Source: Mesorhizobium sp. ES1-4 (lineage in GTDB: Bacteria; Pseudomonadota; Alphaproteobacteria; Rhizobiales; Rhizobiaceae). Taken from it: DNA of 64,000 nt. Of the stretch, positions 33,769-41,297 are shown piece by piece. A program made the position numbers and the translations under genes. The notes under the pieces are model-generated. The model made no database searches, was not told the origin of the DNA, and was given only the letters and a program-made list of their open reading frames with translations. How positions within the stretch are numbered: position 1 is the first letter of the stretch; every line of letters starts with the position of its first letter. The stretch spans positions 620,001-684,000 of the forward strand of contig NZ_JAIUGV010000001.1 of the NCBI RefSeq assembly GCF_020164745.1, read 5' to 3'.

Positions 33769-34352
33769 CTAATAAAGCGGCTCCTCGAACAGCGTCTTGT
33801 CGCCATCCAGCAAAGCCTTGATCTGTGCCGTGCCGTCGGCGGCGAGCGCCAGCTTGATCCCGAATGGCCGCACCCGCATGTCGTTCTGGATCGCCAGCCC
33901 CTCGCCTTCCGGCAGGTAAAAGCGTTCGATGCCGTACTCAGGAGCGATCGTCGCTGCCTCGCTGCGCAGATCCCAACCCGCGGCGACATGCCCCGATATG
34001 TCGGCCTCTTCGGCGCCGGCCGGTGTCGGCGCCTTGCCGAACCAGGCTGTGGTTGGCATCCAGTAGCCGTCGGCGCCTTTCTTTAGCCTGACGATGATCG
34101 GCGTGGCGTCGCTGACTGTTTGTCCGGCGGAATGTTGGCGATCATCTTCGCCGGTATGCGCGAGATGTCATAGCCGAGGATGATATAGTCGCCGCGCAAG
34201 AGGTCACGAGGGTCGACCGGCTCGATCTTCAGCAGCACTTCCTTGCCGTTGCGAAGGATCGCCGCTCGTCCGGCGATGATCCAGCCCAGGAATCCGATCT
34301 GGACAAACGCCAGCGCCAATGCCGAGATGACAAGCCTCTTTCCGGTCATCAT
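33769..34352 (-). pseudogene. GDYXXLXD-domain protein, frameshifted
   Basis: The first part (34352-34083) encodes a membrane helix (about 7-27) and DPRDLLRGDYIILGYDISRIP, the GDYXXLXD signature, then runs into an early stop. The rest of the family sequence (TPIIVRLKKGADGYWMP ... YGIERFYLPEGEG ... TLFEEPLY) continues in a second frame to 33769. The shift lies between about 34105 and 34125 and fits a single missing base. Members occur with DUF2157 proteins, as here (ATGA overlap). It could be a real pseudogene or a sequencing error. Confidence 0.8.
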
Positions 34353-35467
34353 GCCGTGGCTCCCCCGATCATCGGGCCCTTCATGCGTTTTTCGACGCGG
34401 ATGATGACAATCGCGAGAATGCCGAGCAGCACCGCGGCGGCAAGGAAGAAACCGGCGGTGTCGAGCATCGACTGCAAAGTCACGACGTAGATGATGGCGA
34501 GTTCGAAGGCGAAGCCGAGATAGGCGAGCCAGCGCAGCCCCCGGCTCTCGCGCCCTGCCAGCACGATAGCCGCGACGATGCCGGCAAGTGCCGCGACCGA
34601 GGCAATGGTGAAGCCGCTGTTGTAAGTGCTTTCGTCGGCCAGTTCGAACTGGATGATGGCCAGGCCGGTGAGGAAGCCAAGCAAAGCGTGCAGAGGCAAG
34701 CGGCCACCAAGCTGCACGATCCTGTCGACTGGTGCCGATGCGAAGACGGCAGCCGCGAAAAGGACGACAGAGGCAATGACCAGGGGGATCGCCACCGGCA
34801 GCGTCGCATGACTTCCGGCCAACAGCACCAGATAGAAGAGCACGGACAGAACAATCAGGTGCCTCGCCGGCTGGCTGCGGGTCCAGAACGAGACGGCAAA
34901 CAGCACAACCGCCATGACGACGAAGGCATGGGGAAAATCGCTGCGGCTGTAGTAGTCGAACCCTTTGAGGAATAGCCAGGCATCGGCGATGCCGACCGCG
35001 GCCACGGTCAGCGGGTTGGAGCGCAGCGCTACCGCCGCCAACGCCGTGCCGGCGCCCCAGGTGACCAGCGCCGAAGCCTCGTCGCCGGACAAATGATACA
35101 TCTGGCCAATCAGTGCGATCGAACCGCCGAACGCCGCCGCTGCCACGATCCAAAGCGCTTCGCCGATTGCAGCATGGTCGCGTGCCTTCAGCACGGCACC
35201 GCCGACATAGCCGGCGAGGATGATGGCAAAGAGGGCGGCCACCCGCGCCAGCCGCGGAATCGCTTCCCAATTGGCGGCGACGAAGATCAGAATGGCCGCG
35301 CCAAAAAGCAGGGCCGCCATCATCGCCAGGATCGAGCCGAAGCTGAGTGACTTGCGCGTATCGGCGTCGACATCACGCGTCAGCAGATCAGCCGTGGAGC
35401 CGTCAATCAATCCAGCCTGTCGCCATCGCTCGATGTCGGCTCTGACGCGTGTCGAATAGCCCGCCAT
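34349..35467 (-). CDS. DUF2157 multi-pass membrane protein
   Basis: The 372-residue protein starts at ATG 35467 (MAGYSTRVRADIERW) after GGGAGG. A short cytoplasmic DUF2157 helix region (WRQAGLIDGSTADLLTRD) is followed by about 10-12 hydrophobic helices. It overlaps the GDYXXLXD gene by 4 bases, a conserved pairing in proteobacteria. Function unknown; the pair is usually described as envelope proteins. Confidence 0.85.
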   Translation of the reverse strand: MAGYSTRVRADIERWRQAGLIDGSTADLLTRDVDADTRKSLSFGSILAMMAALLFGAAILIFVAANWEAIPRLARVAALFAIILAGYVGGAVLKARDHAAIGEALWIVAAAAFGGSIALIGQMYHLSGDEASALVTWGAGTALAAVALRSNPLTVAAVGIADAWLFLKGFDYYSRSDFPHAFVVMAVVLFAVSFWTRSQPARHLIVLSVLFYLVLLAGSHATLPVAIPLVIASVVLFAAAVFASAPVDRIVQLGGRLPLHALLGFLTGLAIIQFELADESTYNSGFTIASVAALAGIVAAIVLAGRESRGLRWLAYLGFAFELAIIYVVTLQSMLDTAGFFLAAAVLLGILAIVIIRVEKRMKGPMIGGATA

Positions 35468-35700
35468 GTCCTCCCTCCCCACCTTGTCGTCTTTTAGCCG
35501 ACGCAGCCAAGCCGTTGACGTTGCGGCACTTTCTGATTCTGGCTTCTTTGTGTCAGGTTCGTGAAGCCGCGTTAATGTTGCATTGCACAATTTGCATTGC
35601 TGCCATGCAGCCATAGCGCTTTTAAATCGATATGGGTCCCCCTATTTATGCTTCGTACACAAACGGAATGATCCGCAAGAAAGACGAAACGAGAACTACC

Positions 35701-35841
35701 ATGAACCTGATCCGCAACTACCGCAACTGGCGCCGCTACCGGGACACCGTCTCCGAGCTGAGCCGCCTGAGCAACCGTGAACTGACCGACCTCGGCATCA
35801 GCCGCAGCGACATTCCTTACGTCGCTCGCAAGGCGGTCTAA
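35701..35841 (+). CDS. DUF1127 small Arg-rich protein (copy 1)
   Basis: This 46-residue protein reads MNLIRNYRNWRRYRDTV then the DUF1127 signature ELSRLSNRELTDLGISRSDI. DUF1127 proteins of alphaproteobacteria are stress-induced small basic proteins; in Rhodobacter sphaeroides one (CcaF1) precedes the CcsR sRNAs and influences RNA turnover. Here it starts a locus of two DUF1127 genes followed by three sRNA units of the same kind. The start is fixed by length and by identity with copy 2. Confidence 0.9.
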   Translation: MNLIRNYRNWRRYRDTVSELSRLSNRELTDLGISRSDIPYVARKAV

Positions 35842-35844
35842 TCC

Positions 35845-35866
35845 TTCGGACCGCGAATGGTCCGAA
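35845..35866 (+). other. Hairpin between the two DUF1127 genes
   Basis: TTCGGACC (35845-35852) and GGTCCGAA (35859-35866) form a perfect 8-bp stem with a 6-base loop, directly after the first DUF1127 stop. There is no long T-run (only CCAGTTTTGAG downstream). It may be a processing or attenuation site. Confidence 0.45.
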
Positions 35867-35889
35867 CCAGTTTTGAGAAGAGCATGACA

Positions 35890-36030
35890 ATGAACCTAAT
35901 CCGCAACTATCGTAACTGGCGCGTTTATCGCGAGACGGTTACCGAGTTGGGTCGCCTTTCGAACCGCCAGCTGCATGACCTCGGTATCGTCCGCGACGAA
36001 ATCAAGATCGTTGCCCGCAAGGCGATCTAG
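35890..36030 (+). CDS. DUF1127 small Arg-rich protein (copy 2)
   Basis: This 46-residue paralogue shares the start MNLIRNYRNWR and the end ARKA(V/I) with copy 1, with RLSNRQLHDLGIVRDEI as the DUF1127 core. An ATG two codons earlier (35884) is also possible. The sRNA units begin 5 bases after its stop, so the protein and sRNAs are probably made from one precursor transcript. Confidence 0.9.
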   Translation: MNLIRNYRNWRVYRETVTELGRLSNRQLHDLGIVRDEIKIVARKAI

Positions 36031-36035
36031 TTAAG

Positions 36036-36157
36036 GAATTTCGCTGGGGTCGACCTCCTCCCCGACCCGAGCGAAGACGGTCAGCCCTTATCCTCCTCCC
36101 AAGGGTTGACCACCAAAACGGCGCCCGCCGCACCTCCTCCCGCGGCGGGCGTTGTTT
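36036..36157 (+). ncRNA. Anti-SD hairpin sRNA, unit 1 (alpha-r14 / cuckoo / CcsR-like)
   Basis: Three hairpins each show the anti-Shine-Dalgarno decamer ACCTCCTCCC (TCCTCCTCCC in the second) in the loop. Stems: GGGTCG/CGACCC (36047-36068), 11 bp at 36079-36111, and a perfect 10-bp GC stem CGCCCGCCGC/GCGGCGGGCG (36122-36151) followed by TTGTTT, a terminator. The loops are complementary to ribosome-binding sites, as in the NfeR1/alpha-r14 and CcsR families. Ends are estimated from repeat borders. Confidence 0.8.
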
Positions 36158-36211
36158 CCCCGGGCAAACGGATTTTGTCCAGAGGTTTCGCGCTCTTTAA
36201 AAATGCGAAAA

Positions 36212-36333
36212 GAATTTCGTCAAAGCCGACCTCCTCCCCGGCGATGACGAATAGGCCCAACCTTCACCTCCTCCCGAGGGTTGGCCACCCAAACGGCGCC
36301 CGCCGCACCTCCTCCCGCGGCGGGCGTTGTTTT
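36212..36333 (+). ncRNA. Anti-SD hairpin sRNA, unit 2
   Basis: The unit repeats the same order: GCCG/CGGC stem with loop ACCTCCTCCC at 36229-36238, a longer imperfect stem (36254-36286) with loop 36266-36275, and the perfect 10-bp GC stem (36297-36326) with loop 36307-36316 followed by TTGTTTTC. All three loops are identical although the stems have changed with compensating bases. The spacer before it (CTCTTTAAAAATGCGAAA) is shared with unit 3 and may be a promoter or cleavage site. Confidence 0.8.
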
Positions 36334-36388
36334 CTTAGGGCGAAACGAATTTTGCCCCAGAGGCCTCGCCCTCTTTAAAATGCGAAAG

Positions 36389-36513
36389 GAATTTCGTCTG
36401 AGCCGACCTCCTCCCCGGCGACGACGAATACGGTCGGCCTTCACCTCCTCCCGAGGGTCGACCCCCAAAACGACACCCGCCGGACCTCCTCCCCCGGCGG
36501 GTGTTGTTGTTTT
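36389..36513 (+). ncRNA. Anti-SD hairpin sRNA, unit 3
   Basis: Hairpins: GCCG/CGGC (36402-36419), GGTCG-GCC/GGGT-CGACC type (36432-36463) and CACCCGCCGG/CCGGCGGGTG (36474-36503), each with loop ACCTCCTCCC. The last stem differs from units 1 and 2 in sequence but still pairs perfectly, and is followed by TTGTTGTTTTT, the best T-run of the array, so it is the likely end of the whole transcript. Confidence 0.8.
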
Positions 36514-36593
36514 AAGCGGCTTTCCCGACCAGCGCTCACGTTGCCGCCGCGCGACAATTGCAATCGCGACGGCAAGCGATTATTCCGGCAGCC

Positions 36594-38006
36594 ATGAAAA
36601 ATCCGATCCACATCATCGGCGGCGGGCTCGCCGGTTCCGAAGCCGCCTGGCAGGCTGCCGAGGCGGGCGTCCCCGTCATCCTGCATGAAATGCGCCCGGT
36701 TCGCGGCACCGATGCGCACAAGACCGATGGCTTGGCCGAACTCGTCTGTTCCAATTCCTTCCGCTCCGATGACGCCGAAAACAACGCCGTTGGCCTGCTG
36801 CATGCCGAGATGCGGCTGGCCGGCTCGCTGATCATGAGCGCCGGCGACGCCAACCAGGTGCCGGCCGGCGGCGCACTGGCCGTCGACCGCGACGGTTTTT
36901 CCGACGCGGTGACGAAAAAGCTCGAAGCACACCCGCTGATCATCATCGAGCGCGAAGAAGTTCCCGGCCTGCCGCCCGCGGACTGGGATCAGGCGATCAT
37001 CGCCACGGGCCCGCTGACCGCGCCATCGCTTGCCCAGTCGATCGCGGAAGCGACCGGCGCCGACGCGCTCGCCTTCTTCGATGCCATCGCGCCGATCATC
37101 CATTTCGACACGATCGACATGGAGACCTGCTGGTTCCAGTCGCGCTACGACAAGGTCGGGCCGGGCGGCACCGGCAAGGATTATATCAATTGCCCGATGG
37201 ACAAGGACCAGTACCTGGCCTTCGTGCAGGCGCTGGTCGACGGCCAGAAGACCGAGTTCAAGCAATGGGAAGGCACGCCCTATTTCGACGGCTGCCTGCC
37301 GATCGAGATCATGGCCGAGCGCGGCGTCGAGACGCTGCGCTACGGACCGATGAAGCCGATGGGCCTGACCAACCAGCACAACCCGACGGTCAAAGCCTAT
37401 GCCGTCGTCCAGCTGCGGCAGGATAATGCGCTGGGCACGCTCTACAACATGGTCGGTTTTCAGACCAAGCTGAAGCACGCCGAGCAGGTGCGCATCTTCC
37501 GCACCATCCCTGGCCTGGAGAACGCCGACTTCGCCCGTCTCGGCGGTCTGCACCGCAACACCTACATCAATTCGCCGACCTTGCTCGACGCCTCGCTGCA
37601 GCTGAAGTCGCGCCCCGGCCTGCGCTTTGCCGGCCAGATCACCGGTTGCGAGGGCTATGTCGAAAGTGCCGCGATCGGCCTGCTCGCGGGCCGCTTCGCC
37701 GCCGCCGAGCGACTCGGCCACGCACCGTCCCTGCCGCCGCTCACTACGGCCTTCGGCGCCCTGCTCAACCACATCACCGGTGGCCATATCGTTTCGGACG
37801 ACGAACCGGGCAAGCGTTCTTTCCAGCCGATGAACGTCAATTTCGGCCTCTTCCCGCCGATGGAAGCGGTAAAGGTCGAAGGCAAGCGTCTGCGCGGCAA
37901 GGACAAGACGATCGCGAAGCGGCATGCCATCACGTCGCGTGCGCGGACCGACTGCCGGCAATGGCTGGGTTTGCCGGCGCCGGCAGCGCAAGCCGCTGCG
38001 GAATAG
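36594..38006 (+). CDS. trmFO: TrmFO, folate/FAD-dependent tRNA (uracil-54) methyltransferase
   Basis: The enzyme makes m5U54 in tRNA with methylenetetrahydrofolate. The 470-residue protein starts at ATG 36594 with the FAD motif [14 protein letters not shown] (about 6-19), then [26 protein letters not shown], the conserved CPMDKDQY and [12 protein letters not shown], and a second cofactor region [14 protein letters not shown]. Length and order match the TrmFO/Gid family. It lies 80 bases after the sRNA array, probably with its own promoter. Confidence 0.96.
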   Translation: MKNPIHIIGGGLAGSEAAWQAAEAGVPVILHEMRPVRGTDAHKTDGLAELVCSNSFRSDDAENNAVGLLHAEMRLAGSLIMSAGDANQVPAGGALAVDRDGFSDAVTKKLEAHPLIIIEREEVPGLPPADWDQAIIATGPLTAPSLAQSIAEATGADALAFFDAIAPIIHFDTIDMETCWFQSRYDKVGPGGTGKDYINCPMDKDQYLAFVQALVDGQKTEFKQWEGTPYFDGCLPIEIMAERGVETLRYGPMKPMGLTNQHNPTVKAYAVVQLRQDNALGTLYNMVGFQTKLKHAEQVRIFRTIPGLENADFARLGGLHRNTYINSPTLLDASLQLKSRPGLRFAGQITGCEGYVESAAIGLLAGRFAAAERLGHAPSLPPLTTAFGALLNHITGGHIVSDDEPGKRSFQPMNVNFGLFPPMEAVKVEGKRLRGKDKTIAKRHAITSRARTDCRQWLGLPAPAAQAAAE

Positions 38007-38010
38007 CCAC

Positions 38011-38556
38011 GTGCCTGGATTCGAATTCGGCACGATCCCCCAGCTTCTGCCACCGGGTTGGCGGGAGAGCGAAAAAACGTTCGCAGGTAACTACGAAATT
38101 TTCTGGAGCCTCTACATCAGGTGCAACAACATGCGGAAGTTGCGCAAAATTCATATACCGGCGCTTGAGGCTCTAATCGGCCAGCCCCATGGAGGCAAAG
38201 GCTGGGTGTTCGAAGACGAAGACCATAATGAGGACCGAGATCGAAGCTTGCAAAGGATCGTTGCGGTGCAGCGCCTCAACGGCTCGTACAATAACCAGTT
38301 CCTCCTCGATTTCATGCAGACGCTGTATTCGCTCTCGCCGTCCTGGACCATCCAAGCGCGCCTTGATCCAGCACATCCTAAAGGGGTCTACGTCAATGCT
38401 CGATTTGCACGAGAAACAGCCCCTGAGGCACCGGCGGTTGTCGATGCAATGGTAGAGTTGGAAGGCAGTTTCACGGGCGCCATCGTTGGTGAATCCGGAC
38501 GTTACCTCGGTACGGGTCAACGCATCGGCGGTGATCCTGAAGCCGACGGATCGTGA
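38011..38556 (+). CDS. Hypothetical protein
   Basis: A GTG four bases after the trmFO stop starts a 181-residue frame (PGFEFGTIPQLLPPGWRES). Base use is less GC-rich than in its neighbours, suggesting later acquisition. No signal peptide or membrane segment is seen; the middle has a charged stretch EDEDHNEDRDR. The family was not recognised. It is convergent with the sterol desaturase-like gene, 8 bases apart. Confidence 0.6.
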   Translation: MPGFEFGTIPQLLPPGWRESEKTFAGNYEIFWSLYIRCNNMRKLRKIHIPALEALIGQPHGGKGWVFEDEDHNEDRDRSLQRIVAVQRLNGSYNNQFLLDFMQTLYSLSPSWTIQARLDPAHPKGVYVNARFARETAPEAPAVVDAMVELEGSFTGAIVGESGRYLGTGQRIGGDPEADGS

Positions 38557-38564
38557 TAGATTAG

Positions 38565-39515
38565 TTACTCCGCCGGCTCTGCTCCCGCCACCGGCAGCCC
38601 CGGCTTCCCCGCCTCACCTGGATTCCTCCTGACATAAGCCGCCTTCAAACTCGCCGACGTCTCTCGCGAGCCGTCATGGCTCCAGCCCGGCGGTTTGATC
38701 AGGTAGTTGAGACGCTGGCGCAACGTCAGCCCTGGCGAAATCGCATCCGCGAACATGCCGGCCCATTCGTGGAACGCCACCTTCAGCGGGTTGAAGGTGC
38801 CGATGTTCCTGACGATCCCGTAACGCGGCCGATCTTCCTCCAACTCCTCGACGAAGGTGCCGAACATGCGGTCCCAGATGATCAGCGTGCCGGCATAATT
38901 GGTGTCGAGATAGCGCGGGTTGGTGGCATGGTGGACACGGTGATGTGACGGCGTATTGAAGATGAACTCGAACCAGCCCCACATCTTGCCGATCGTCTCG
39001 GTGTGGATCCAGAACTGCCAAACCAGGTTGAAGCCGAAGGTGAAGGCAATCACCGCCGGATGGAAACCAAGCAGCACCAGCGGCGCCTGCAGCACGAACA
39101 TGAAGGTGAACAGGCCGGTCCAGCTTTGCCGTAGCGCGGTCGACAAATTGTAATGCTGGCTCGAATGGTGGTTGACGTGCTCGGCCCACACCCAGCGGAC
39201 CCGGTGTGCAATGCGGTGGTAGACATAGTAGCGCAGATCGTCGAGCAGGAAGGCGGCCAGGAACACCCAGACCGAAAGGCCGAGATTGAAGACGCGGAAC
39301 TGCCAGAGCCATAGCAGCGCCCAATAGGATACGACGCCGAGCAGGAGCCCGGCAACGACATTGCCGGTGCCCATCATCAGGCTGGTCAAGGTGTCGCGCG
39401 TCTCGAACGAACCCCTGGCGCGACCGGTGCGCACCAGCCATAGCTCGATCAGGATCGCTGCGACGAAAAAAGGAATGGCCAACTGGGTGACCTGCGGAAA
39501 ATCGTAGCTGTCCAT
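38565..39515 (-). CDS. Fatty acid hydroxylase/sterol desaturase superfamily protein
   Basis: The 316-residue membrane di-iron enzyme has several hydrophobic helices and the three histidine boxes: YHRIAH (about 99-104), HVNHHSSQH (about 113-121) and HHRVHH (about 191-196). These ligate the di-iron centre of sterol desaturases and hydroxylases. Substrate not known; lipid or hopanoid-type modification is possible. One-base overlap (TAATG) with the upstream small gene suggests an operon. Confidence 0.9.
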   Translation of the reverse strand: MDSYDFPQVTQLAIPFFVAAILIELWLVRTGRARGSFETRDTLTSLMMGTGNVVAGLLLGVVSYWALLWLWQFRVFNLGLSVWVFLAAFLLDDLRYYVYHRIAHRVRWVWAEHVNHHSSQHYNLSTALRQSWTGLFTFMFVLQAPLVLLGFHPAVIAFTFGFNLVWQFWIHTETIGKMWGWFEFIFNTPSHHRVHHATNPRYLDTNYAGTLIIWDRMFGTFVEELEEDRPRYGIVRNIGTFNPLKVAFHEWAGMFADAISPGLTLRQRLNYLIKPPGWSHDGSRETSASLKAAYVRRNPGEAGKPGLPVAGAEPAE

Positions 39516-39949
39516 TACGCGGCCTCCTCAGTGGAACTCGTGTCTCGCGGGCCGAGAGCGTTCAGCATGGCCTGCGCGTCGGCGGCGTTGGCAAAGCGAA
39601 AGCGGCCGCCCTTCCAGGTGAAGTCCGTCAGCCGCATCAGAATTGTGTTCGCCTCATCAGCTTTGGACATCGCAACGTCCGCGGCGGCGACGATACGCGT
39701 CAAGAAACAGTCGCCGATACCGTGAACGATGCCGACGCGCCCTCGCCCGATATCTAGAAAGGCGGTCCGGGCATCCGCCGTCAGACGGACTGCCGTGATT
39801 GCCTCATCGGGAAAATCCTCGGCGAAACGGCGCAGAGCTTCATCCCGGCTGTCCAGAGTGGCCATCTTGCTGCCGCCGGTGAAATGCACGGCGGCAACCG
39901 ACAGCGCAATGCCTAGCACGACGATCGCGACCAGCACGGGCAAGCTCAT
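39515..39949 (-). CDS. Membrane-anchored hypothetical protein
   Basis: The 144-residue protein starts at ATG 39949 (MSLPVLVAIVVLG) with a single N-terminal membrane helix. The remainder is an alpha/beta domain with FPDEAITAVRLTADARTAFLDIG and the end FTWKGGRFRFANAADAQAML. It is conserved-looking but not assigned to a family. Coupled to the sterol desaturase-like gene. Confidence 0.7.
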   Translation of the reverse strand: MSLPVLVAIVVLGIALSVAAVHFTGGSKMATLDSRDEALRRFAEDFPDEAITAVRLTADARTAFLDIGRGRVGIVHGIGDCFLTRIVAAADVAMSKADEANTILMRLTDFTWKGGRFRFANAADAQAMLNALGPRDTSSTEEAA

Positions 39950-40026
39950 GGATTTCCCTCCGCGCCAGCCTGTCGTCTTCGGCGACAGTACTCGGCACCG
40001 AGTCCTTAACATGATTGACGTTTACG

Positions 40027-40875
40027 TCAAAGCGCCGGCCAGCCCCTGCCTGCACGACGCAGCAGCAACCAATGCCGGCGCACCGCCGACAGCCGTGCCA
40101 CGTCACCGAGCGGTGAGTGGTGCGAGCCGTCCATCTTGTCGAGATAAGCGCGTGACAGCGCCAGAGGCAGGAATGCCGGACGCAGGGCCCCCGGCAACGC
40201 GGCGGCGCCTTGCTCGAAGGCGGAAAGGTGTTCGTGCGCCAGCGCGATCATCGCCGCCACGGCGCGCCGGGCGCCAGGCCCGCCATCGCCGGCAACAAAT
40301 TCTTCCGGCGACGAGCCCGCCGCGGCCAGGATGTCAGCCGGAATAAAACACTGACCGCGCCTGCGGTGCAGCGGCAACAGAAGCAGAAGGCCCGTCATCG
40401 CCTGCGCGCAACCCGCCCTGCCCGCCAGTTCGGCGAACTTTGGCGCCTCGACGGGATCGAGCACCATTGCCGCGAGTTGGATCAGCGCGGCTGCCGTCTC
40501 GCCGCAATAGCCCTCCAGATCGGTACGCGACGGCATCGGATCATCGTAGAGATCGAAGATGCGTGCCTCGAGCATGTTCTCGAAGGCCAGTTTCGGCAGC
40601 TTGAACGCTGCAATGGTGGCGTTCAGGGTTTCGGCAACGGGATGGCCCGCACCCGCCTCACCGCCGGCGGCGATCACATCACGCCACCATTGCAGCCGTA
40701 CCTCGCCGGGCAACGCCTCATGGATGCGGTCACGGATGCCAGCGACCTCGGCATTGAAGGCGTAGAGCGAAAACAGCGCGCCGCGCTTGTCGGCAGGCGC
40801 ATAGAGCGCGCTGAGATAGCGATCACGATCGGCGGCGCGCACCGCGTCCATGACGATTTTGGCGTTCTGCGGCAT
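40027..40875 (-). CDS. Squalene/phytoene synthase-like protein (NDUFAF6-type)
   Basis: The 282-residue protein starts at ATG 40875, one base after the upstream stop. It has the trans-isoprenyl synthase fold: RDRYLSALYAPADKRGALFSLYAFNAEVA, IRLQWWRD-type helix, a weak first Asp motif (YDDPMPS) and YCGETAAALIQLA. The second Asp-rich motif of true squalene/phytoene synthases is missing, as in the mitochondrial complex I assembly factor NDUFAF6. The neighbourhood (Mth938, secDF, yajC) supports that reading over a carotenoid/hopanoid role; inferred. Confidence 0.8.
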   Translation of the reverse strand: MPQNAKIVMDAVRAADRDRYLSALYAPADKRGALFSLYAFNAEVAGIRDRIHEALPGEVRLQWWRDVIAAGGEAGAGHPVAETLNATIAAFKLPKLAFENMLEARIFDLYDDPMPSRTDLEGYCGETAAALIQLAAMVLDPVEAPKFAELAGRAGCAQAMTGLLLLLPLHRRRGQCFIPADILAAAGSSPEEFVAGDGGPGARRAVAAMIALAHEHLSAFEQGAAALPGALRPAFLPLALSRAYLDKMDGSHHSPLGDVARLSAVRRHWLLLRRAGRGWPAL

Positions 40876-40876
40876 A

Positions 40877-41272
40877 TCAATCGACGGCGATGAGCGCGGC
40901 GGCCACGGCGCGGTCTTCCGCCAGAAGAACATTGTAGGTCCGCACCGCGGCCCCGGTCGACATCGGGTCGGACGCAATGCCGGCCTCTTTCAGCGTGGCC
41001 CGCAGCGCCGCCGGCAAGGGTCGCAAATCCTTGCCCATGCCCACCAGGAGGATCTCGACCTTGTCGGCTTCGGCCAGGAGCTTGTCGAAATCCGCTGCTG
41101 TCAGCGCCAGCGGGTTAGCCGGCTCCCAGCCGTGGATACCGGACGGCAGGCACATGAGCGAGCCGCGATGCGACATGTCGGCAAAGCGGAATCCGCCATT
41201 GCCGTAGGCCTCGATCGGTGCGCGGCCGGGGAAATGCGCCTCGCGGATGACGATGCCTTTGCCGGTCACCAC
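40877..41272 (-). CDS. Mth938-domain protein (NDUFAF3-like)
   Basis: The 131-residue DUF498/Mth938 protein starts at one of two adjacent GTG codons (41272 or 41269) behind a G-rich SD. Family segments: IREAHFPGRAPIEAYGNGGFRFADMSHRGSL, LPSGIHGWEP and EILLVGMGKDL. Human NDUFAF3 belongs to this family and helps assemble complex I. It lies between secDF and the NDUFAF6-like gene, a conserved alphaproteobacterial order. Confidence 0.85.
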   Translation of the reverse strand: MVTGKGIVIREAHFPGRAPIEAYGNGGFRFADMSHRGSLMCLPSGIHGWEPANPLALTAADFDKLLAEADKVEILLVGMGKDLRPLPAALRATLKEAGIASDPMSTGAAVRTYNVLLAEDRAVAAALIAVD

Positions 41273-41297
41273 TCTGTCACCCCCTCGGGGCCGCGCG

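Noticed and set aside
36036..36513. Tandem repeats looking like a CRISPR array or minisatellite
   Set aside because: Units are about 176 bases with internal hairpins and T-runs, no short identical repeats with unique spacers, and no cas genes; the sRNA explanation fits every element.
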